NCBI RefSeq assembly: GCF_030463535.1
Contig: NC_132897.1
Span: 840,609 to 904,608, forward strand
DNA from: Salminus brasiliensis
Taxonomy: Eukaryota; Chordata; Actinopteri; Characiformes; Bryconidae
Length of the DNA: 64,000 nucleotides
Reading direction: 5' to 3'
The notes below the pieces were generated by a model. It was not told where the DNA came from, did not search any database, and saw only the letters and a program-made list of their open reading frames with translations. This document shows, piece after piece, positions 58,250 through 64,000 of the stretch. Each line of letters starts with the position of its first letter. Within the stretch, counting starts at the first letter, position 1. The translations under genes were made by a program, and so were the position numbers.

Positions 58250-60127
58250 GGAGGTGGTGGTGCAGCATCATGTTGTGGAGGTGCTGTTCCTCAGAGAGGA
58301 CTGAGAAAAGTACAGTGGTGCAGCATCATGTGGTCAAGATGGTGTATGGTGGTGGATGTATGGTGGTGCAGCATCATGTTGTGGAGGTGCAGTTCTTCAG
58401 TGAGGACTGAGTGAAGTATGGTGGTGGAGGTGGTGGTGCAGCATTATGTTGTGGAGGTGCTGTTCCTCAGTAAGGACTGAGTGAAGTATGGTGGAGGTGG
58501 TGGTGCAGCATCATGTTGTGGAGGTGCTGTTCCTTAGTGAGGACTGAGTGAAGTATGGTGGAGGTGGTGGTGAAGCATCATGTTGTGGAGGTGCTGTTCC
58601 TCAGTGAGGACTGAGTGAAGTATGGTGGTGGAGGTGGTGGTGCAGCATCATGTTGTGGAGGTGCTGTTCCTCAGTGAGGACTGAGTGAAGTATGGTGGTG
58701 GAGGTGGTGGTGCAGCATCATGTTGTGGAGGTGCTGTTCCTCAGGGAGGACTGAGTGAATTATGGTGGAGGAGGTAGTGGTGCAGCATTATGTTGTGGAG
58801 GTGCTGTTCCTCAGTGAGGACTGAGTGAAGTATGGTGGTGGAGGTGGTGGTGCAGCATCATGTTGTGGAGGTGCTGTTCCTCAGTGAGGACTGAGTGAAG
58901 TATGGTGGTGGAGGTGGTGGTGCAGCATCATGTTGTGGAGGTGCTGTTCCTCAGGGAGGACTGAGTGAATTATGGTGGAGGAGGTAGTGGTGCAGCATTA
59001 TGTTGTGGAGGTGCTGTTCCTCAGTGAGGACTGAGTGAAGTATGGTGGTGGAGGTGGTGGTGCAGCATCATGTTGTGGAGGTGCTGTTCCTCAGTGAGGA
59101 CTGAGTGAAGTATGGTGGTGGAGGTGGTGGTGAAGCATCATGTTGTGGAGGTGCAGTTCTTCAGTGAGGACTGAGTGAAGTATGGTGGTGGAGGTGGTGG
59201 TGCAGCATCATGTTGTGGAGGTGCTGTTCCTCAGGGAGGACTGAGGGAAGTATGGTGGTGGAGGTGGTGGTGAAGCATCATGTTGTGGAGGTGCTGTTCC
59301 TTAGTGAGGACTGAGTGAAGTATGGTGGTGGAGGTGGTGGTGCAGCATCATGTTGTGGAGGTGCTGTTCCTCAGTGAGGACTGAGTGAAGTATGGTGGTG
59401 GAGGTGGTGGTGCAGCATCATGTTGTGGAGGTGCTGTTCTTCAGGGAGGACTGAGTGAATTATGGTGGAGGTGGTGGTGCAGCATTATGTTGTGGAGGTG
59501 CTGTTCCTCAGTGAGGACTGAGTGAAGTATGGTGGTGGAGGTGGTGGTGCAGCATTATGTTGTGGAGGTGCTGTTCCTCAGTAAGGACTGAGTGAAGTAT
59601 GGTGGAGGTGGTGGTGCAGCATCATGTTGTGGAGGTGCTGTTCCTCAGTGAGGACTGAGTGAAGTATGGTGGAGGTGGTGGTGAAGCATCATGTTGTGGA
59701 GGTGCTGTTCCTCAGTGAGGACTGAGTGAAGTATGGTGGTGGAGGTGGTGGTGAAGCATCATGTTGTGGAGGTGCTGTTCCTCAGTGAGGACTGAGGGAA
59801 GTATGGTGGTGGAGGTGGTGGTGCAGCATCATGTTGTGGAGGTGCTGTTCCTCAGTGAGGACTGAGTGAAGTATGGTGGTGGAGGTGGTGGTGAAGCATC
59901 ATGTTGTGGAGGTGCTGTTCCTCAGTGAGGACTGAGGGAAGTATGGTGGTGGAGGTGGTGGTGCATCATCATGTTGTGGAGGTGCTGTTCCTCAGTGAGG
60001 ACTGAGTGAAGTATGGTGGTGGAGGTGGTGGTGCAGCATCATGTTGTGGAGGTGCTGTTCCTCAGGGAGGACTGAGTGAATTATGGTGGTGGAGGTAGTG
60101 GTGAAGCATCATGTTGTGGAGGTGCTG
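58250..60127. repeat. ~70-bp minisatellite apparently derived from a Tc1 transposase segment
   Basis: About 27 units of 66-72 bp: GGTGGTGCAGCATCATGTTG, TGGAGGTGCTGTTCCTCAGT, GAGGACTGAGTGAAGTATGG. The order matches the conserved Tc1 transposase coding stretch for KHGGGSIMLWGCF and the following SSRGTG region. The best internal comparison is 3661-3717, GTGGTGGCAGCATCATGCTG. Units alternate GTGGTGGAGGTGG and GTGGAGGTGG lengths and HOR-like runs recur. Confidence 0.9.
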
Positions 60128-62290
60128 TATTAATGTATTAGCTTGGGGCAAACATATTAGCTTATGGCTAGTGCTTTAGCTTGGGGCAAAGCATAATAGC
60201 TTGTGGCTACTGTATTAGCCGAGGGGGAACATATTAGCTTGTGGCTACTGTATTAGCCGAGGGGGAACATATTAGCTTGTGGCTACTGTATTAGCCGAGG
60301 GGGAACATATTAGCTTATGGCTACTGTATTAACCGAGGGGAAACATATTAGCTTATGGCTACTGTATTAACCGAGGGGAAACATATTAGCTTATGGCTAC
60401 TGTATTAGCCGAGGGGGAACATATTAGCTTATGGCTACTGTATTAGCCGAGGGGGAACATATTAGCTTGTGGCTACTGTATTAGCCGAGGGGAAACATAT
60501 TAGCTTGTGGCTACTGTATTAGCCGAGGGGGAACATATTAGCTTGTGGCTACTGTATTAGCCGAGGGGAAACATATTAGCTTATGGCTACTGTATTAGCC
60601 GAGGGGAAACATATTAGCTTGTGGCTACTGTATTAGCCGAGGGGAAACATATTAGCTTGTGGCTACTGTATTAACCGAGGGGGAAACATATTAGCTTGTG
60701 GCTACTTTATTAGCCGAGGGGGAACATATTAGCTTGTGGCTACTGTATTAGCCGAGGGGAAACATATTAGCTTATGGCTACTGTATTAGCCGAGGGGAAA
60801 CATATTAGCTTGTGGCTACTGTATTAGCCGAGGGGGAACATATTAGCTTGTGGCTACTGTATTAACCGAGGGGGAACATATTAGCTTATGGCTACTGTAT
60901 TAACCGAGGGGAAACATATTAGCTTGTGGCTACTGTATTAACCGAGGGGAAACATATTAGCTTATGGCTACTGTATTAACCGAGGGGGAACATATTAGCT
61001 TATGGCTACTGTATTAACCGAGGGGGAACATATTAGCTTATGGCTACTGTATTAACCGAGGGGGAACATATTAGCTTATGGCTACTGTATTAACTGAGGG
61101 GGAACATATTAGCTTGTGGCTACTGTATTAACCGAGGGGGAACATATTAGCTTATGGCTACTGTATTAACCGAGGGGGAACATATTAGCTTATGGCTACT
61201 GTATTAACTGAGGGGGAACATATTAGCTTGTGGCTACTGTATTAACCGAGGGGGAACATATTAGCTTGTGGCTACTGTATTAACCGAGGGGGAACATATT
61301 AGCTTATGGCTACTGTATTAACCGAGGGGGAACATATTAGCTTATGGCTACTGTATTAACTGAGGGGGAACATATTAGCTTGTGGCTACTGTATTAACCG
61401 AGGGGGAACATATTAGCTTATGGCTACTGTATTAACCGAGGGGGAACATATTAGCTTATGGCTACTGTATTAACTGAGGGGGAACATATTAGCTTGTGGC
61501 TACTGTATTAGCCGAGGGGGAACATATTAGCTTATGGCTACTGTATTAACCGAGGGGAAACATATTAGCTTATGGCTACTGTATTAACCGAGGGGGAACA
61601 TATTAGCTTGTGGCTACTGTATTAACCGAGGGGGAACATATTAGCTTGTGGCTACTGTATTAACCGAGGGGGAACATATTAGCTTGTGGCTACTGTATTA
61701 ACCGAGGGGGAACATATTAGCTTATGGCTACTGTATTAACTGAGGGGGAACATATTAGCTTGTGGCTACTGTATTAACCGAGGGGGAACATATTAGCTTA
61801 TGGCTACTGTATTAACCGAGGGGGAACATATTAGCTTATGGCTACTGTATTAACTGAGGGGGAACATATTAGCTTGTGGCTACTGTATTAACCGAGGGGG
61901 AACATATTAGCTTATGGCTACTGTATTAGCCGAGGGGGAACATATTAGCTTATGGCTACTGTATTAACTGAGGGGGAACATATTAGCTTGTGGCTACTGT
62001 ATTAACCGAGGGGGAACATATTAGCTTATGGCTACTGTATTAGCCGAGGGGGAACATATTAGCTTATGGCTACTGTATTAACCGAGGGGGAACATATTAG
62101 CTTATGGCTACTGTATTAACTGAGGGGGAACATATTAGCTTATGGCTACTGTATTAACCGAGGGGGAACATATTAGCTTATGGCTACTGTATTAGCCGAG
62201 GGGGAACATATTAGCTTATGGCTACTGTATTAACCGAGGGGGAACATATTAGCTTATGGCTACTGTATTAGCCGAGGGGGAACTGAGGGG
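60128..62290. repeat. 38-bp minisatellite, about 55 units
   Basis: Unit ATTAGCTTGTGGCTACTGTA followed by TTAACCGAGGGGGAACAT. The variant TAACTGAG occurs at 61091, 61205, 61357, 61471, 61737, 61851, 61965 and 62117, spacings of 114 or other multiples of 38, so trimer blocks have been amplified in the right half. Joins the preceding array without a spacer. Confidence 0.95.
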
Positions 62291-62295
62291 GTGTG

Positions 62296-62296
<1 letters not shown>

Positions 62297-62336
<40 letters not shown>

Positions 62337-62362
62337 GTGTGTGTGTGTGTGTGTGTGTGTAT
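62297..62362. repeat. (GT)n microsatellite
   Basis: Two GT runs separated by TTAGTG. Confidence 0.95.
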
Positions 62363-62587
62363 TTATAGACATAGTAAAGATGAAAGTCAGTAGGTGTGTA
62401 ACAGTTAATGCTAGTTTAAGAAAATGACCCAAAGCTAACTCACTAGCCACAAGCTAAAATGCTATTCAAGCTAAAATAGGCTAATTGGCTGCGAGCAACA
62501 CACTAGCCCTTAAGCTACAATGTTAGCTCCAAGCTAGCACACTAGCCACATGTGAATACTGTATGTTATCCCTGAGCTGCCGTGAGG

Positions 62588-62626
62588 CCGTGGTGGCTCA
62601 GTGGTTGGAGCAGTAGGCTATTTAGC
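62588..62626 (+). mobile_element. SINE head fragment
   Basis: GTGGTGGCTCAGTGGTTGGA matches the A-box end of the SINE at 57445. The B box and body are absent. Confidence 0.6.
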
Positions 62627-63555
62627 TTTTATATAGTGTATTAGCCTGTGGGTAATGCTTTAGCTTGGGGAAAACATATTAGCTTGTGGCTAGTGCTTTA
62701 GCTTGGGGAAAACATATTAGCTTGTGGCTAGTGCTTTAGCTTGAGGCAAACATATTAGCCTGTGGCTAGTGTATTAACAGTGGGGGAAACATTTTAGCTT
62801 GTGGCTAATGCATTAGCTTGGGGAAAACATATTAGCTTGTGGCTACTGTATTAACCAAGGGGGAAACATTTTAGCTAGTAGCTAGTGCATTAGCTTGAGG
62901 CAAACATATTAGCTTGTGGCTAGTGCTTTAGCTTGGGGCAAACATAATAGCTTGTATGTAGTGTATTAGCTTGGGGCAAACATATTAGCTTGTGGCTAGT
63001 GTATTAACAGAGGGGGAATCATTTTAGCTTGTGGCTAGTGCTTTAGCTTGGGGCAAACATAATAGCTTGTATGTAGTGTATTAGCTTGAGGCAAACCTAT
63101 TAGCCTGTGGCTAATGTATTAGCTTGGGGCAAACATTAGCTTGTGGCTAGTGCTTTAGCTTAAGGCAAACATATTAGCTTGTGGCTAGTGTATTAACAGT
63201 GGGGGAAACATTTTAGCTTGTGGCTAATGCATTAGCTTGGGGCAAACATAATAGCTTGTATGTAGTGTATTAAATTGGGGCAAACATATTAGCCTGTGGC
63301 TAATGTATGAGCTTGGGGCAAACATATTAGCCTGTGGCTATACTGTATTAACTGAGGGCAAACAGGTTAGCTTGTGGCTAGTGTATTAGCTTGGGGCAAA
63401 CATATTAGCTTGTGGCTATACTGTATTAACTGAGGGCAAACAGGTTAGCTTGTAGCTAGTGTATTAGCTTGGGGCAAACATATTAGCTTGTGGCTATACT
63501 GTATTAACTGAGGGCAAACAGGTTAGCTTGTAGCTAGTGTATTAGCTTGGGGAAA
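62627..63555. repeat. Diverged relative of the 38-bp array
   Basis: Units of about 38 bp with TTAGCTTGGGGCAAACATAT and TAGCTTGTGGCTAGTG. The first units at 60130-60190 have the same GGGGCAAACAT form, so this is the older flank of the same array on its other side. Confidence 0.9.
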
Positions 63556-63931
63556 TATATTACTACATAACTTGAATACATTTACTCCTAAACCATAAAG
63601 CAATAATAATTATTATTTATATATATATATTTATATTCTGAGCTAAAAGCAGGGGTGTCATTAGAGCTAATTAAAGGCATTAATTAAACAAGCAAAGGCA
63701 TCAGTTACGTTAGCTTAGGCTTTATGTATGCTAGCTTGTAACGGGAGCATTGATAACACAATTGTAATATTGCTACTATCATCATCATCATCATCATCGT
63801 CATTATTATTATTATTATTATTTTTATTTTTATTAGGGGTACATATGTACCCCTCTAAATTCTTGATGTGCTCCAGTACAACAAGTAGTCTAGAAATGTC
63901 CCCGGTTCTAAGATCACCAAGAGTTAACGAG
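63556..63931. other. AT-rich sequence with (ATC)n(ATT)n
   Basis: (TCA)n then (TTA)n at about 63779-63835. No gene recognised. Confidence 0.75.
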
Positions 63932-64000
63932 TCCACCGATCGGCCATAACATTAGGACCAGCTGAAGTAAAGACCACGGATGATCTGGGTCCAGAGGCTC
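63932..64000. mobile_element. Edge of a fish DNA element, cut by the window
   Basis: CACCGATCGGCCATAACATT followed by AGGACCAGCTGAAGTAAAGA resembles the end of a widespread fish DNA repeat related to 37515-37690. It continues beyond the window. Confidence 0.6.

Larger units (their letters stand above)
54573..64000 (+). other. GALNT9: GALNT9 intron 3, 5' part (open at the right edge)
   Basis: Starts at donor GTAAGA and runs off the window without a further exon. Carries a MITE, a SINE and two large minisatellites. Confidence 0.85.

Overview
This is vertebrate, almost certainly teleost, genomic DNA. It has no bacterial-style gene density. There are GT-AG introns of 14 and 20 kb, Tc1/mariner-type elements and MITEs, tRNA-derived SINEs, and very abundant micro- and minisatellites. 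The repeat families look like those of ostariophysan fish (characins, catfishes and relatives), but the species cannot be fixed from the sequence alone.

Only one protein-coding gene is supported: the first three coding exons of GALNT9 (polypeptide N-acetylgalactosaminyltransferase 9), on the + strand at 19772-20009, 34387-34567 and 54406-54572. Splice phases are compatible at both junctions, and together they encode residues 1-195 plus one base: the cytoplasmic tail, the signal anchor, the stem and the start of the GT-A catalytic domain. The remaining exons lie beyond the right edge. A CpG-rich block at 15725-16520 is the best promoter candidate.

Layout. 1-15700: 5' flank filled with tandem arrays, namely a 15-bp GA-rich array enclosed by a 51-bp inverted repeat, a 40-bp array, a TTTAGCCCC array and two G-poor telomere-like arrays. 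15725-19771: CpG-rich block running into a degenerate ~165-bp array, a Tc1-type MITE and the probable 5' UTR. 20010-34386: intron 1, with MITEs, SINEs, AAT/ATT repeats and a 75-bp array. 34568-54405: intron 2, dominated by a 6.5-kb minisatellite at 43460-49965 plus arrays of 91, 60, ~20 and 41 bp. 54573 to the end: start of intron 3, with a MITE, a SINE, a ~70-bp array that looks derived from Tc1 transposase, and a 38-bp array. By my rough count tandem arrays cover about 25 kb of the 64 kb.

I found no RNA genes, CRISPR array or second protein gene. Long open frames inside arrays arise because the repeat period is a multiple of three and should not be read as genes. The most interesting material is in how the repeats originated and how they are organised, not in a new enzymatic system.
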